Source: Enterobacter ludwigii | GTDB taxonomy: Bacteria > Pseudomonadota > Gammaproteobacteria > Enterobacterales > Enterobacteriaceae | Length of the DNA stretch: 43,383 nt | Assembly (NCBI GenBank): GCA_900068845.1 | Contig: CEFQ01000002.1 | Span: forward strand, 88,612-131,994 | Reading direction: 5' to 3' | In this document: piece after piece, positions 30,236-40,559 of the stretch | Numbering within the stretch: the first letter of the stretch is position 1 | How the letters are laid out: each line of letters opens with the position of its first letter | Made by a program: the position numbers and the translations under genes | The notes under the pieces: model-generated | What the model saw: only the letters and a program-made list of their open reading frames with translations | Told to the model about the DNA's origin: nothing | The model's database searches: none

Positions 30236-30910
30236 TTAATGCACCATGTTTATTATGGTGCTAACAACATTGTTATCGAATGCATGCGCTTTCATAAATA
30301 GTGGTTCAATAAGAAAATACATCATATCGAGTTTCTGCAGAGACAGCGCGTGATAATACATGGGAGACAGTAACTGGAGCCGTTCAGCACTTTCTGCTGC
30401 ATGCTGAACTATGCCGTACAATCCCAGCCCAGTTACAGCAAGCGTTGTTGCTTTACCTGTCCATTTGAAAATCGTAGTGCTGAGACTGGTGCCAAGGCAA
30501 ACTGTCGTCGTTATTCCAATAACAAACGCCTGATTGTTTAAAGCACTGGCTGAAATCACCACGCCAGCCTTTAATAGCTTTGATTTAATGACTTCGAGCT
30601 GGCTACGAGTTTTGAATCTAAAAATACCTTCGAAATAGATATGCAACATTCTGTATATAATGTCACGGTGTTTAACAAGCTCTGCGACACCATCAAGAAA
30701 TCTAAGGTCCTCTTCTTTCAATCGGGCACAAACATCCTGATAATTATCAGTAAAGCATGATATGTAATACGACAAGCGGGTTGCACCATCACCGATTTTA
30801 TTGGCCTGCTCAAGTACCACTCCTTTTACACCAGATAATGCTTTTTCAAGTTGGAGTGCCATCAACTTCTCAGCCTGAATACCGTTTATTATCGAGTCAC
30901 TGTGATACAT
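30236..30910 (-). CDS. Unknown 224-aa protein with hydrophobic hairpin, candidate T6SS pore-forming effector
   Basis: I do not recognise the sequence with certainty. The 224-aa product has a helical N-terminal half and then a stretch of small and hydrophobic residues (about residues 115-170) that reads as one or two membrane-inserting helices, including AFVIGITTTVCLGTSLSTTI and TTLAVTGLGLYGIVQ. There is no signal peptide. Size, hydrophobic hairpin, a partner membrane protein and a linked hcp fit the Ssp6 type of ion-selective pore effectors known from Serratia marcescens. That match is by architecture only. The ribosome site is AAGGA before ATG. Base composition is clearly more AT-rich than aas or the efflux operon, which suggests acquisition. 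It is the first gene of the three-gene cassette. Confidence 0.6.
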   Translation of the reverse strand: MYHSDSIINGIQAEKLMALQLEKALSGVKGVVLEQANKIGDGATRLSYYISCFTDNYQDVCARLKEEDLRFLDGVAELVKHRDIIYRMLHIYFEGIFRFKTRSQLEVIKSKLLKAGVVISASALNNQAFVIGITTTVCLGTSLSTTIFKWTGKATTLAVTGLGLYGIVQHAAESAERLQLLSPMYYHALSLQKLDMMYFLIEPLFMKAHAFDNNVVSTIINMVH

Positions 30911-31051
30911 ACTTCGTCCTTGCGGTTAATAATCGTCCTGATGCAAAAAAAATATCATGAGACCATTTAAACGGTAAGGTTAGTTTTCGGGACACAGTCC
31001 GCACTTTCTAAATAGAGTCGCCATCTGTTACGTAATGTTCGTCAGTTAAGC

Positions 31052-31079
31052 GTAGATCGGTCGCCATTCATGGCGACCG
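31052..31079 (+). repeat. REP-like palindrome after the outer-membrane-factor gene
   Basis: GTAG, three extra bases (ATC), then stem CGGTCGCC around ATTCAT. It ends 4 bp from the stop of the efflux operon's last gene, so it lies in the 3' end of that transcript and borders the hcp cassette. Confidence 0.75.
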
Positions 31080-31082
31080 GGT

Positions 31083-32486
31083 TTACGGCGAATCCGCCTG
31101 CCAGCCACCACCCAGCGCGGCGATCAGACCAACGCTGCTGACCCATTGCGTGCTCTGCAGCGACAGCAAACTCTGCTGCGCGCTCAGGCTGCTGTTTTCG
31201 GTGGTAGCGACGTCGAGATAATCGATCATTCCTGCGTCATATTGATTGCGCGTGACGCGCGCCGATTCCTGCGCCGCATCGGTAGCGCGCTGCTGCGAGG
31301 CAATTTCGCCCTGTAAGGTGTTCAACTGCACCAGATAATCTTCCACTTCGCCCATGCCCGTCAGCACCGCCTGGCGATAGCTGGCAACGCTGGCGTCATA
31401 GGCCGCACGCGCCTGATCGACCTTCGACGAGGTGGCACCAAAATCTAATAGCGTGCCGCTCAGTTCCGGCCCCAATGACCACACGCGGTTGGGCAGCGAG
31501 AACAAACTGTTAATCGCCGATGAACTCACACCGCCGCTGGCGCTCAGCGTCAGGTCGGGATAGTAACCGGCAATCGCCACGCCGACCGCCGCATTGGCTG
31601 CCGCCACGTTGCGCTCGGCATAGGCAATATCAGGACGGCGCTGCAGCAGCTGCGAAGGCAGGCTATTCGGGATAGCAGGAAGCGCAGCATCCAGCTTCGC
31701 CACCGGCAAAGAAAAATCAGCCGGTGCGCGGCCCAGCAGCAGCGCAATCGCGTGCTCCATTTGCGCGCGCTGCCACTGATAATCCTGCGCCGAGGCGCGG
31801 GCGCTCTCCAGCTGCATCTGTGCCTGCGCTAAGGTGGCGCGCGATTCGCTCCCCGCCGCGTATTTGTTTTGAATGACCGTCAAATAGCGCTGATAGGCAG
31901 CGATACTGCGCTGATAGAGCGCGATTTTTTCGTCAATAATGCGCAGCTGGAAATAGTCCTGCGCCAGTTCGGACTGCGCGCTCAGGGTGATATTCGCCAG
32001 CTCGGCTTTGCTGGCTTCAGCGCTGGCGTTGTTCTCATCCAGCGTGCGGCGCAGTTTGCCCCACAAATCCAGCTCCCAGCTGGCGTTGAGATCGGCGGCA
32101 TGGCTGTTGCTGACACTGCGTTGCCCGCTGGTGCTGGCGCGGCTGCCGCTGCGCGTGCTGCTGGCGTCGTAGCCAACGGATGGCAACAGCGCGGCGCGTG
32201 ATTGCGAGGTAAGCGCCTGCGCTTCACGGTACTGCGCGGCATAGTTGGCGACGTTCTGGTTGGAGATGCTCACCTGCTTCAGCAGGCTATCCAGCGTGGC
32301 ATCGTGATACACCCGCCACCATTCGCCTTTGCTGTCTGCATCCTGCGGCGTCGCCTGCTGCCAGCCTTTGGCTTCTTTGAAATGGGTCGGCATCGCCAGG
32401 TTTGGACGCTGATAATCGGGACCAACGGCGCAACCGGCCAGCATCAGCGCCAGCACAACGGGCGTAATTTTCTGGGACATTTTCAT
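31083..32486 (-). CDS. RND efflux outer-membrane factor lipoprotein (NodT/OpmB family)
   Basis: This is a TolC-like outer-membrane channel that completes a tripartite RND pump. The 467-aa product has a lipoprotein signal with lipobox LAGC (Cys near residue 19, then AVGPDYQRP). Two outer-membrane-efflux repeats follow: the first around LNASWELDLWGKLRRT and SELAQDYFQLRIIDEKIALY, the second from QRRPDIAYAERNVAAANA onward. Its ATG directly follows the stop of the preceding pump gene, so it belongs to the operon. Having its own channel makes the system like Pseudomonas MuxABC-OpmB rather than E. coli MdtABC, which uses TolC. The substrate is unknown. Confidence 0.9.
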   Translation of the reverse strand: MKMSQKITPVVLALMLAGCAVGPDYQRPNLAMPTHFKEAKGWQQATPQDADSKGEWWRVYHDATLDSLLKQVSISNQNVANYAAQYREAQALTSQSRAALLPSVGYDASSTRSGSRASTSGQRSVSNSHAADLNASWELDLWGKLRRTLDENNASAEASKAELANITLSAQSELAQDYFQLRIIDEKIALYQRSIAAYQRYLTVIQNKYAAGSESRATLAQAQMQLESARASAQDYQWQRAQMEHAIALLLGRAPADFSLPVAKLDAALPAIPNSLPSQLLQRRPDIAYAERNVAAANAAVGVAIAGYYPDLTLSASGGVSSSAINSLFSLPNRVWSLGPELSGTLLDFGATSSKVDQARAAYDASVASYRQAVLTGMGEVEDYLVQLNTLQGEIASQQRATDAAQESARVTRNQYDAGMIDYLDVATTENSSLSAQQSLLSLQSTQWVSSVGLIAALGGGWQADSP

Positions 32487-35400
32487 CTATCGGGTTTCCA
32501 AATGACGCAACCGCCGCCACTGACGTTGCGTGGCGCGGCTCAAACCATCGAGCCAGAGATAAACAACCGGCGTAGTAAACAGCGTCAGCAATTGGCTCAG
32601 CGCCAAACCACCGACAATCGCCAGCCCAAGCGGGCTACGCAGATCGGCATCGCCGCCGCTGCCCAGCGCCAACGGCAGCGCGCCGAAGAAGGCGGCTAAC
32701 GTGGTCATCATGATCGGACGGAAACGCATCAGGCAGGCTTGGGTGATCGCCTGCTGCGGCGACATGCCCTGGGTGCGCTCGGCGTGAATGGCAAAATCGA
32801 TCATCATGATGGCGTTCTTTTTCACGATACCGATCAGCAGGATAATGCCGATCAGCGCGATCACCGTGAGCTGCGTATTGGTGAGCAGCAGCAGTAACAG
32901 CGCCCCAACGCCCGCCGACGGCAACGTTGAGAGAATGGTGATGGGATGGATGTAGCTCTCATACAGCACGCCGAGCACGATATACACCGCCGCCAGCGCC
33001 GCGATAATCAGCCACGGCATCGTGGCGGTGAGTTGGGTAAATGCGGCGGCGGTGCCAGCAAAGCCAACCTGAAGGGTGGACGGTAAACCGATCTGCGCCA
33101 TCGCCTGTTTAATCAGCGCCTGCGCCTGCTCCAGCGACACGCCATCATTGAGGTTGAACGCGACGGTGCTGGTGGCCGATTGCCCCTGGTGTGCCACCGA
33201 CAGCGGCGCGTTGCCGCCTTTGAAACGGGCGAATGCCGCCAGCGGCACGCGATCGCCGCTGTCGTTAATCACATACAGCTGCTGGAGAATGGCCGGATCG
33301 CGCGTGTAACTGTCCTGCAGTGACATCACTACGTGATACTGATTGAGCGTGTGATACAGCGTGGCGACCTGGCGCTGGCTGAAGGCGTTATTGAGCAGGG
33401 TGTCGAGCATCTGCACGTTAACGCCCAGTCGTGTGGCGCGGTCGCGATCGATAGTGATCACCACTTCCTGACCGCCGGTTTGCGCATCGGAATCCACGCT
33501 GTTGAGCTGCGGGATCGCGGCCAGTGCCGCCTGCACTTTTGGCGTCCAGCTGCGCAGCAGATCGAGATCGTCGGCCTGCAAGCTGTATTGATAAGTGGCG
33601 TTGGCGCTGCGTCCGCCGATATGCAGATCCTGCGCCGCCATCAGGAACATCTGCGCCCCGGCAATATGGCTGGTTTTCATACTCAGGCGGTTGGCCACTT
33701 CGGTGGCGGTGGCATCGCGCTGGTCAAAATCCTTCAGCCGTACAAAGAAGTTGGCGCTGTTGCGCGAGCCGAACATGCCGCTACCCATCGACGACATCAC
33801 GCTCTCCACCGCCGGATCGGACTGGATGATGTGGGTGAACTGCAGCATTTTCGGCTTCATCGCCTGGAAGGAGATGTTTTGGTCAGCGCGCAGCGCGCCC
33901 ATCAGCAAGCCGGTATCCTGATTGGGGAAGAAGCCTTTCTGCACCACAGAAAACAGAAATAGATTGAGCAGCACGGTCAGCACCAGGCTGAACATCGTCA
34001 GCTTTTGGTGCGCCATCACCCAGGTTAATCCACGCGAGTAAGCCGCCAGCAAAGCGTTAAGTTGGTTTTCGATAAACTGATACAGCGGATGCGGGCGTTG
34101 AGTGACTGTTGGCTTTGGCTTGAGCAAGCGCGCGCACAGCATCGGCGTCAGGCTGAGCGACACAAACATTGAGATCAGCAGCGACACCGTTAGCGTCACG
34201 GCAAACTCGCGGAACAGGCGTCCGACGATGCTGCCCATCAGCAGAATCGGGATGAATACCGCAATCAGCGACATAGTCATCGACAGCACGGTAAAGCTCA
34301 CCTCCTGCGCACCCCGCAGCGCCGCGCGCAGCGGGCTGAGTCCCTCTTCGATATGGCGGGTGATATTTTCCAGCACCACAATCGCGTCGTCGACGACAAA
34401 ACCAGTGGCAATAATCAGCGCCATCAGCGACAGGTTATCGAGGCTGTAGCCAAGCAGATACATCACCGCGCAGGTGCCGACCAGCGATACCGGCAGCGCC
34501 AGCGCCGGGATAATCACCGCCTGCACATTACGCAGGAACACAAACACCACGGCGATCACCAGCAGCATCGCCACCAGCAGCGTCTCTTCGGTGTCGTACA
34601 GCGAGGCGCGCACCGTCGGCGATCGATCCACCACCACTTTCAGCTGGGTATCAGCGGGCAGATCTTTTTCCAGCGCCGGCAGCTGCGCTTTAATGGCATC
34701 AATGGTGTCGAGCATGTTGGCACCGGCCTGGCGCTTAATCCCCACCATCACCGACGGCATGGAATTGAGGAAACCGGCCTGATACTGATCTTCGACCGAA
34801 TCGTAGACTGTGGCGACATCGTGCAGCCGCAGCGCTTTGCCCTCTTTATAAGTGACGATCAAATCCTGATACTGCGCGGCCTTATCCAGCTGGCCGTTGC
34901 TGTCCACCACCCACGACTGGCTGCTGCCCTGCAAAATGCCCTTCGGCTTATTGGTGGTGCTGTTGGCAATGGCGCTGCGCACCGTATCCAGCGAAATGCC
35001 GTATTGCGACAGCTTCAACGGCTGCAGATCGATACGCACCGCCGGTAAGGCGCTGCCCATCAGCGACACTTCGCCCACGCCCTTCACCTGGCCCATCGCC
35101 TGCTCAATTTTGCTTTCTGCCAGATCGTAGAGTTCGCCCGGCGTGCGCGTAGCGGACGTCAGTGCCAGCATCACAATCGGCGCATCCGACGGATTGGCTT
35201 TGCGGTAAGTCGGCAGCGACTCCATGGCGCTCGGCAGCAAACTGCGTGAAGCGTTGATCGCCGCCTGCACGTCACGCGCCGCGCCGTTGATGTCGCGATC
35301 GAGATCAAACTGCAAAATCACGCTGGTCGATCCCTGCGAGCTGCTAGAGGTCATCTCGGTAATACCGGCGATCTGCCCCAGCGAGCGCTCCAGCGGCGTG

Positions 35401-35591
35401 GCGACGGTGGCCGCCATGGTTTCCGGGCTGGCACCGGCCAGGCTGGCGCTCACCATAATGGTGGGGAAATCCACTTGCGGCAGTGGCGCTACCGGCAGCA
35501 GCCGATAGCCCAATGCCCCCAGCAGCAGAATCGCCAGCGTCAGCAGCAGCGTGGCAACGGGACGGAAAATAAACAGCCGGGTTAAGTTCAT
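32487..35591 (-). CDS. mdtC: RND multidrug pump subunit, MdtC/MuxC type
   Basis: This proton-driven inner-membrane transporter pairs with the MdtB-like subunit in a mixed trimer. The 1034-aa product (E. coli MdtC 1025) follows MdtC motifs: [16 protein letters not shown] at the start, [34 protein letters not shown] and [10 protein letters not shown]. The proton-relay Asp pair is in [16 protein letters not shown] near residue 405, and the late [14 protein letters not shown] is present. It overlaps the mdtB-like gene by 4 bp. The symbol is by family; MuxC would fit equally well. Confidence 0.92.
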   Translation of the reverse strand: MNLTRLFIFRPVATLLLTLAILLLGALGYRLLPVAPLPQVDFPTIMVSASLAGASPETMAATVATPLERSLGQIAGITEMTSSSSQGSTSVILQFDLDRDINGAARDVQAAINASRSLLPSAMESLPTYRKANPSDAPIVMLALTSATRTPGELYDLAESKIEQAMGQVKGVGEVSLMGSALPAVRIDLQPLKLSQYGISLDTVRSAIANSTTNKPKGILQGSSQSWVVDSNGQLDKAAQYQDLIVTYKEGKALRLHDVATVYDSVEDQYQAGFLNSMPSVMVGIKRQAGANMLDTIDAIKAQLPALEKDLPADTQLKVVVDRSPTVRASLYDTEETLLVAMLLVIAVVFVFLRNVQAVIIPALALPVSLVGTCAVMYLLGYSLDNLSLMALIIATGFVVDDAIVVLENITRHIEEGLSPLRAALRGAQEVSFTVLSMTMSLIAVFIPILLMGSIVGRLFREFAVTLTVSLLISMFVSLSLTPMLCARLLKPKPTVTQRPHPLYQFIENQLNALLAAYSRGLTWVMAHQKLTMFSLVLTVLLNLFLFSVVQKGFFPNQDTGLLMGALRADQNISFQAMKPKMLQFTHIIQSDPAVESVMSSMGSGMFGSRNSANFFVRLKDFDQRDATATEVANRLSMKTSHIAGAQMFLMAAQDLHIGGRSANATYQYSLQADDLDLLRSWTPKVQAALAAIPQLNSVDSDAQTGGQEVVITIDRDRATRLGVNVQMLDTLLNNAFSQRQVATLYHTLNQYHVVMSLQDSYTRDPAILQQLYVINDSGDRVPLAAFARFKGGNAPLSVAHQGQSATSTVAFNLNDGVSLEQAQALIKQAMAQIGLPSTLQVGFAGTAAAFTQLTATMPWLIIAALAAVYIVLGVLYESYIHPITILSTLPSAGVGALLLLLLTNTQLTVIALIGIILLIGIVKKNAIMMIDFAIHAERTQGMSPQQAITQACLMRFRPIMMTTLAAFFGALPLALGSGGDADLRSPLGLAIVGGLALSQLLTLFTTPVVYLWLDGLSRATQRQWRRLRHLETR

Positions 35592-38500
35592 CGATCGCCC
35601 CGCGCCTGCTGCTGCTTACGCTGCATATAGCGCTTGCCGCGCTGCGCGATGCCATCAAACCACAGGTAAATCACCGGCGTGGAGAACAGCGTCAGCACCT
35701 GGCTGACGATCAACCCGCCAACAATCACCAGGCCAAGCGGCTGGCGCAGCTCGGCACCGGAACCGGAGGCCAGCATTAGCGGCAGTGCGCCGAGCAGCGC
35801 CGCCATGGTGGTCATCAAAATCGGCCGGAAGCGCAGCAAACACGCCTGATGAATCGCGTCACGCGCGCTCATGTGCTGTTTGTTTTCCGCCTCTAGCGCG
35901 AAGTCGATCATCATAATTGCGTTCTTTTTAACGATGCCGATCAGCAGGATCACGCCAATCAGCGCTATCAGGCTGAACTCGCTACCGGCCAGCAGCAGCG
36001 TCAGCAAGGCGCCGACCGCCGCAGAAGGCAGCGTCGAGAGAATGGTCACCGGATGAATAAAGCTCTCATACAGAATGCCGAGCACCACGTACATGGTGAT
36101 CAGCGCCGCCAGAATCAGCCACAGCGTGTTGCCGGTAGCGCTCTGGAACGCCGAGGTTTCGCCCTGATAGCGCAGCGTAATACTCGACGGCAAACTGAGC
36201 TGCTGCGTCACCTCGGCAATCGCCTTCTGCCCATCCTCCAGCGAGTAACCGCTGTTGAGGTTGAACGACACCATCACCGCCGGGAACTGGTTGAGGCGCA
36301 TGTGCATCAGCGAACCGGTGCGCTGATGAATGGTGGCGATTGACGTCAGTTTCACCATGCCGGTCGTTGTGCTGGTGTCATCCGAGGAAGACGACGTGCT
36401 GCTGTCGTCGCTGGATGAAGTGCTGCTGCTTACCGGCAAATAGACATCATCAAAGGAGGCGGGAGATTGCTGATACTGCGGCGCCACTTCCAGCACCACG
36501 CGATACTGATTGGCCTGGGTAAAGATGGTGGAGACCAGTCGCTGACCGAAGCTGTTGTACAGCGCGGTATCCACGTCGGCGGCGGTAATGCCGTAGCGCG
36601 CCGCTTTATCGCGATTCAGCTCGACGTAGGCCACGCGGCCCTGATCCTGCAAGTTACTCACCACGCCGTTAAATTCCGGGCGCTGCTGCAACGCGGCCAC
36701 CATCTTCGGCGTCCAGCTCACCAGGTTTTCGCTGTCGGCATCATCCAGCGTGAACTGATACTGGCTCGGCGACACCTGATCGTTCACCGTCAAATCCTGC
36801 GCCGGTTGCAGATAGAGCTGAATGCCCGCCACCTGCTGCGCCGCCTGTTGCAGCTGTTTGATCACCACGTCGGCTTTGTCATCGCGATCGTCAAACGACT
36901 TGAGGTTGATCTGGATGCGCCCGCTATTCAGGCTGGTGTTGCTGCCATCAATGCCGACGGTTGAGGACAAACTCTCTACCGACGGATTTTGCAGCATCAC
37001 CTTCGCCAGCGCCTGCTGCCGCTTCGACATCTCACTAAACGACACATCCTGCGACGCCACCGTCACGCCCTGAATCAGGCCAGTATCCTGCGACGGGAAA
37101 AAACCTTTGGGGATGGCGATGTACAACAGCGCGGTGAGCGCAAAGGTTGCCAGCGCCACCAGCAGCGTCAGCTTCTGATGGTTCAGCACCACCGTCAGCA
37201 GGCGGTCGTAACCGCGCACCAGCTTGTCGAAGACTTCGCCGCCTTTGCGCGAAAAGCGCGACTGTTTTTCTGGCGGAATGTGTTGCAACAGATAAGCACA
37301 CAGCATTGGCGTCAGCGTGAGTGATACCACCATCGACACCAGAATCGATACTGCAAGAGTGATGGCAAATTCGCGGAACAGCCGCCCGACCACATCGCCC
37401 ATAAACAGCAGCGGAATCAGCACCGCAATCAGTGAGAAGGTCAGCGAGATGATGGTGAAGCCAATCTGCTGCGAGCCTTTCAGCGCCGCCTGCATCGGCG
37501 TTTCGCCCTCCTCCAGCCGCCGCGAAATGTTCTCCACCACCACAATCGCGTCGTCAATAACGAAGCCGGTGGCAATGGTCAGTGCCATCAGCGACAGGTT
37601 ATTCAGGCTGAAATCGGCCAGATACATCACGCCGAAGGTGCCAATCAGCGACAGTGGCACCGCCACGCTGGGAATCAAGGTCGCCGCCACATTGCGTAAG
37701 AACAGGAATGTCACCATGACCACCAGCGCGACCGACAGCATTAGCTCAAACTGCACGTCGCTGATTGAAGCGCGAATGGTTTGCGTGCGATCCGACAGAA
37801 TGCTCATCTTCACGCCGTCCGGCAGCGCCGCCTGCAGCTTCGGCAGCTGCGCTTTGATGCTGTCCACCACCTGAATCACGTTGGCACCCGGCTGGCGCTG
37901 TACGCCGATCACAATCGCCGGGCTATTATTCGCCCACGCCGACTGGAAGCTGTTCTCCGGTCCCTGTTCGATATGGGCGATATCTTTCAGCCGCAGCGCC
38001 GCGCCGTTTTGGTAAGTGATGATCAGATTGCCGTACTCATCGGCGGTGCGTAGCTGATCGTTGGCATCAATGGTGACCGAGTGATATTTACCGTCAAAGC
38101 CGCCTTTCGAGCCGTTAACGTTGCTGTTGCTAATCAGCGTGTTGACGTCTTCCAGTGACAGCTTATGCGCCGCCAGCGCTTTCGGATCCATCTGCACGCG
38201 GATCGCCGGCTGATGGCCGCCCGCCAGCGTCACCATGCCAACGCCGTTAATCTGCGATAGCTTGAGCGCCACGCGCGTGTTGACCAGATCCTGCACCTGG
38301 GTCAGCGGCAGCGTGGCGGAACTCACCGCAAGGGTGATGACCGCGGTATCGGCCGGATTGACCTTTTTGTAGGTTGGCGGATTAGGCAGATCGCCAGGTA
38401 GCAAATTGTTGGCGGCGTTGATCGCCGCCTGCACTTCCTGCTCAGCCACATCCAGCGACAAATCGAGGCTGAATTTCAGCGTGACGATGGACGATCCGCT

Positions 38501-38755
38501 TGAGCTGGTTGAGGTCATCTGACTCAAGCCCGCCATTTGCCCCAGCTGGCGCTCCAGCGGCGACGTGACGGACGACGCCATCACATCCGGGCTGGCGCCA
38601 GGATAAAGCGTGGTGACCTGAATAGTCGGGTAATCCACCTGCGGCAGCGCTGAAGTGGAGAGAAAACGATAGGAGAAGATCCCGGCGATCAGTATGCCGA
38701 CCATCAGCAGAATGGTGGCGACCGGACGCTCAATAAACAGGCGAGACGGATTCAT
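35588..38755 (-). CDS. mdtB: RND multidrug pump subunit, MdtB/MuxB type, with Ser/Asp-rich insert
   Basis: Partner subunit of the MdtC-like pump. The 1055-aa product is longer than E. coli MdtB (1040). It has [28 protein letters not shown], the relay pair in [16 protein letters not shown] and [18 protein letters not shown]. The extra length is largely a low-complexity run of Ser, Asp and Thr at about residues 774-800 (DNA 36357-36435), inside the second large periplasmic loop just after VYLPVS. Such a tract may be a flexible exposed loop and may vary between strains. It overlaps mdtA by 4 bp at its start and the mdtC-like gene by 4 bp at its end. Confidence 0.92.
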   Translation of the reverse strand: MNPSRLFIERPVATILLMVGILIAGIFSYRFLSTSALPQVDYPTIQVTTLYPGASPDVMASSVTSPLERQLGQMAGLSQMTSTSSSGSSIVTLKFSLDLSLDVAEQEVQAAINAANNLLPGDLPNPPTYKKVNPADTAVITLAVSSATLPLTQVQDLVNTRVALKLSQINGVGMVTLAGGHQPAIRVQMDPKALAAHKLSLEDVNTLISNSNVNGSKGGFDGKYHSVTIDANDQLRTADEYGNLIITYQNGAALRLKDIAHIEQGPENSFQSAWANNSPAIVIGVQRQPGANVIQVVDSIKAQLPKLQAALPDGVKMSILSDRTQTIRASISDVQFELMLSVALVVMVTFLFLRNVAATLIPSVAVPLSLIGTFGVMYLADFSLNNLSLMALTIATGFVIDDAIVVVENISRRLEEGETPMQAALKGSQQIGFTIISLTFSLIAVLIPLLFMGDVVGRLFREFAITLAVSILVSMVVSLTLTPMLCAYLLQHIPPEKQSRFSRKGGEVFDKLVRGYDRLLTVVLNHQKLTLLVALATFALTALLYIAIPKGFFPSQDTGLIQGVTVASQDVSFSEMSKRQQALAKVMLQNPSVESLSSTVGIDGSNTSLNSGRIQINLKSFDDRDDKADVVIKQLQQAAQQVAGIQLYLQPAQDLTVNDQVSPSQYQFTLDDADSENLVSWTPKMVAALQQRPEFNGVVSNLQDQGRVAYVELNRDKAARYGITAADVDTALYNSFGQRLVSTIFTQANQYRVVLEVAPQYQQSPASFDDVYLPVSSSTSSSDDSSTSSSSDDTSTTTGMVKLTSIATIHQRTGSLMHMRLNQFPAVMVSFNLNSGYSLEDGQKAIAEVTQQLSLPSSITLRYQGETSAFQSATGNTLWLILAALITMYVVLGILYESFIHPVTILSTLPSAAVGALLTLLLAGSEFSLIALIGVILLIGIVKKNAIMMIDFALEAENKQHMSARDAIHQACLLRFRPILMTTMAALLGALPLMLASGSGAELRQPLGLVIVGGLIVSQVLTLFSTPVIYLWFDGIAQRGKRYMQRKQQQARGDR

Positions 38756-39993
38756 TTGGCCTCGGCGGTCGCGGTGGTTTTGCTCTCATCAGCCAGCTGC
38801 ACTTTGCTGCCGTTGGTCAGGCGATCAATGCCTTCGGTCACCAGACGATCGCCCGGTTCCACCCCTTTAAGGATCGCCTGCTGATCGTCACCAAAAGTGG
38901 GGCCGGTGGTCACCGCTTTGCGCGTTACGGTGTTGTCTTTATTGATGACAAACACGAAGCTGCCGTCGCTGCTCAGCTGCAGCGCCTGCGCCGGGATCAC
39001 CGTGGCATTTTTCAGGATGTGAGTTTGTAGACGCAGATTGACGAACTGGTTGGCAAACAGCGCTTCATCTTTATTCGGAAAGGTGGCTTTCAGCGCTATG
39101 GTGCCGGTTGCGGTATCAATCTGGTTGCTGATGAACTTCACCTCGCCCTGCGCCAGCGGCGTGATGTTGTCCTGATCGAAGGCGGTGGCGGGCAAGCTTT
39201 GTCCGTCATGCAGCGCTTTGCTCAATTGCGGAATATTGCTCTGCGGCACGCTAAAGGTGACGGCGGCAGGCTGCATCTGCGTCACCACCACGATGCCGGT
39301 GGTATCGCTGGTTTGCACCATATTACCCGGATCGACCAGACGCAAACCGACGCGTCCGCTGATGGGCGAGGTAATGCGCGCGTATTCAATATCCAGTTTG
39401 GCGCTGGCGATCTGCGCTTCATCGGCGGCCACCGCGCCTTTGTATTGCCCAACGGTGGCGGTTTGGGTATCGAGATCCTGGCGCGACAACGAGTCCTGCG
39501 CCGCCAGTTTCTGATAGCGCACCAGCGTTAACTGCGCGCTTTTCAGCAACGCCTGATTCTGATTAAGATCGCCCTGATACTGCGCCAGCGTCGCCTGATA
39601 GCTGCGCGGATCGATCTGCGCCAGCAGCTGTCCGGCGCTGACTTTTTGCCCTTCGGTGAAGAACACGTTTTCCAGCTGACCGGCGACGCGGCTGGTCACC
39701 GTGACGCTGGCATTGGGGATCACCGTGCCGAGCGCGTTAAGATATTGCGGCACGTCGGCGGTGCTGGCGACGCCGCTGTGCACCAGCGTCGCGCCGCCCA
39801 TCATCGCCATGCCCGGCGGGCCGCCCGCGCCGCCGCGATGTCCGCCGCGTGCGCCTTTTTCCGCTCCCGGCGGCATCCCGCCGTGCCCGCCCACTACGCG
39901 CCAGACCACGCCAGCCACTATCAACAGCACAAGCAAAAGAAGCAGCCATTTCAGCCAGCGGAAAGACGAGGAGCGGGAAGTGTTGTTAGTCAT
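38752..39993 (-). CDS. mdtA: RND efflux membrane fusion protein, MdtA/MuxA type
   Basis: This periplasmic adaptor links the RND pump to the outer-membrane channel. The 413-aa product (E. coli MdtA 415) has an N-terminal membrane anchor ([19 protein letters not shown], residues 13-31). A linker rich in Gly, Met, His and Arg covers about residues 35-68. Lipoyl, hairpin and barrel domains follow ([53 protein letters not shown]). It is the first gene of the four-gene operon. A hairpin lies 30 bp upstream. No baeSR-like regulator is in the window. Confidence 0.92.
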   Translation of the reverse strand: MTNNTSRSSSFRWLKWLLLLLVLLIVAGVVWRVVGGHGGMPPGAEKGARGGHRGGAGGPPGMAMMGGATLVHSGVASTADVPQYLNALGTVIPNASVTVTSRVAGQLENVFFTEGQKVSAGQLLAQIDPRSYQATLAQYQGDLNQNQALLKSAQLTLVRYQKLAAQDSLSRQDLDTQTATVGQYKGAVAADEAQIASAKLDIEYARITSPISGRVGLRLVDPGNMVQTSDTTGIVVVTQMQPAAVTFSVPQSNIPQLSKALHDGQSLPATAFDQDNITPLAQGEVKFISNQIDTATGTIALKATFPNKDEALFANQFVNLRLQTHILKNATVIPAQALQLSSDGSFVFVINKDNTVTRKAVTTGPTFGDDQQAILKGVEPGDRLVTEGIDRLTNGSKVQLADESKTTATAEAK

Positions 39994-40023
39994 CAGAGTC
40001 TTCAGGTTAACAAGGAAAGGGAA

Positions 40024-40046
40024 AATCCCCTGAAAAACAGGGGATT
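40024..40046 (-). terminator. Hairpin upstream of mdtA (terminator or attenuator)
   Basis: A 9-bp stem (AATCCCCTG / CAGGGGATT) with a 5-nt loop gives, on the minus strand, a hairpin followed by TTTT. It lies between the outer-membrane-factor remnant and mdtA. It could end transcription from upstream or act in the mdtA leader. Confidence 0.5.
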
Positions 40047-40190
40047 ATTTCACAGGGAAATCATCACTCCGCGCATTATCGGCTTTATGCCCGCGCGAAT
40101 TCCATACGCGAACTGTAAGGGTTTCGTTAAGGTTGTCAGGATTGCCAACCGCCGCCCAATATCCTGTAGGCACGTGTAACTGGCTACGTC

Positions 40191-40262
40191 GGCCTGCGCC
40201 AGATGCGGCAGCTCGTTATCCGAACTCAGCGTCAGCCACGCCGTCGCCACTTCCGCGATCAG
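40191..40262 (-). pseudogene. Remnant of a second outer-membrane efflux factor gene
   Basis: The minus strand reads LIAEVATAWLTLSSDNELPH then LAQ, a strong match to the conserved helix of OprM/NodT-type outer-membrane factors (LIAEVAxAxLTLxxDxELLxLA). The similarity stops within a few residues downstream, and upstream the 42-bp repeat array begins at the same base. The open frame runs to 40050 but the rest is not recognisable. It is therefore a scrap, not a gene. Assignment rests on one motif. Confidence 0.5.
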
Positions 40263-40559
40263 CGCAATACATTGCGCCGCTACACATTCGTGCTTGCTTC
40301 ATTGCGATTGCGCAATAAATTGCGCCGCTACAAATACGTGCTTGCTTCAATGCGTAATACATTGCGCCGCTACAAATACGTGTTTGCTTCATTGCGCAAT
40401 ACATTGCGCCGCTACACATTCGTGCTTGCTTCATTGCGCAATAAATTGCGCCGCTACAAATACGTGCTTGCTGCATCGCGCAATACATTGCGCCGCTACA
40501 CATTCGTGCTTACTTCATTGCGTAATACATTGCGCCGCTACAAATACGTGCACACTTCC
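40262..40559. repeat. Seven-unit 42-bp tandem array of REP-like palindromes
   Basis: Units start at 40262, 40310, 40352, 40394, 40436, 40478 and 40520. Spacing is exactly 42 bp except for a 6-bp insert (40304-40309) after unit 1; the last unit is 40 bp with a divergent end. Each unit opens with a palindrome (GCGCAAT, 2 nt, ATTGCGC), then CGCTAC and a T-rich spacer. Two spacer types occur: CACATTCG (units 1, 4, 6) and CAAATACG (units 2, 3, 5, 7). Read in reverse, the core is GTAGCGGCGCAAT, the same layout as the dispersed REP-like family. Because 42 is divisible by 3, several frames stay open through it. Confidence 0.9.

Noticed and set aside
40050..40250. Intact 66-aa gene upstream of mdtA
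   Set aside because: Only its first part resembles a protein (an outer-membrane-factor helix), which continues upstream of the ATG into the array border. It is treated as a gene remnant.
40262..40559. CRISPR array
   Set aside because: The whole 42-bp unit is repeated, including the spacer part, which comes in only two types. There are no unique spacers, leader or cas genes.
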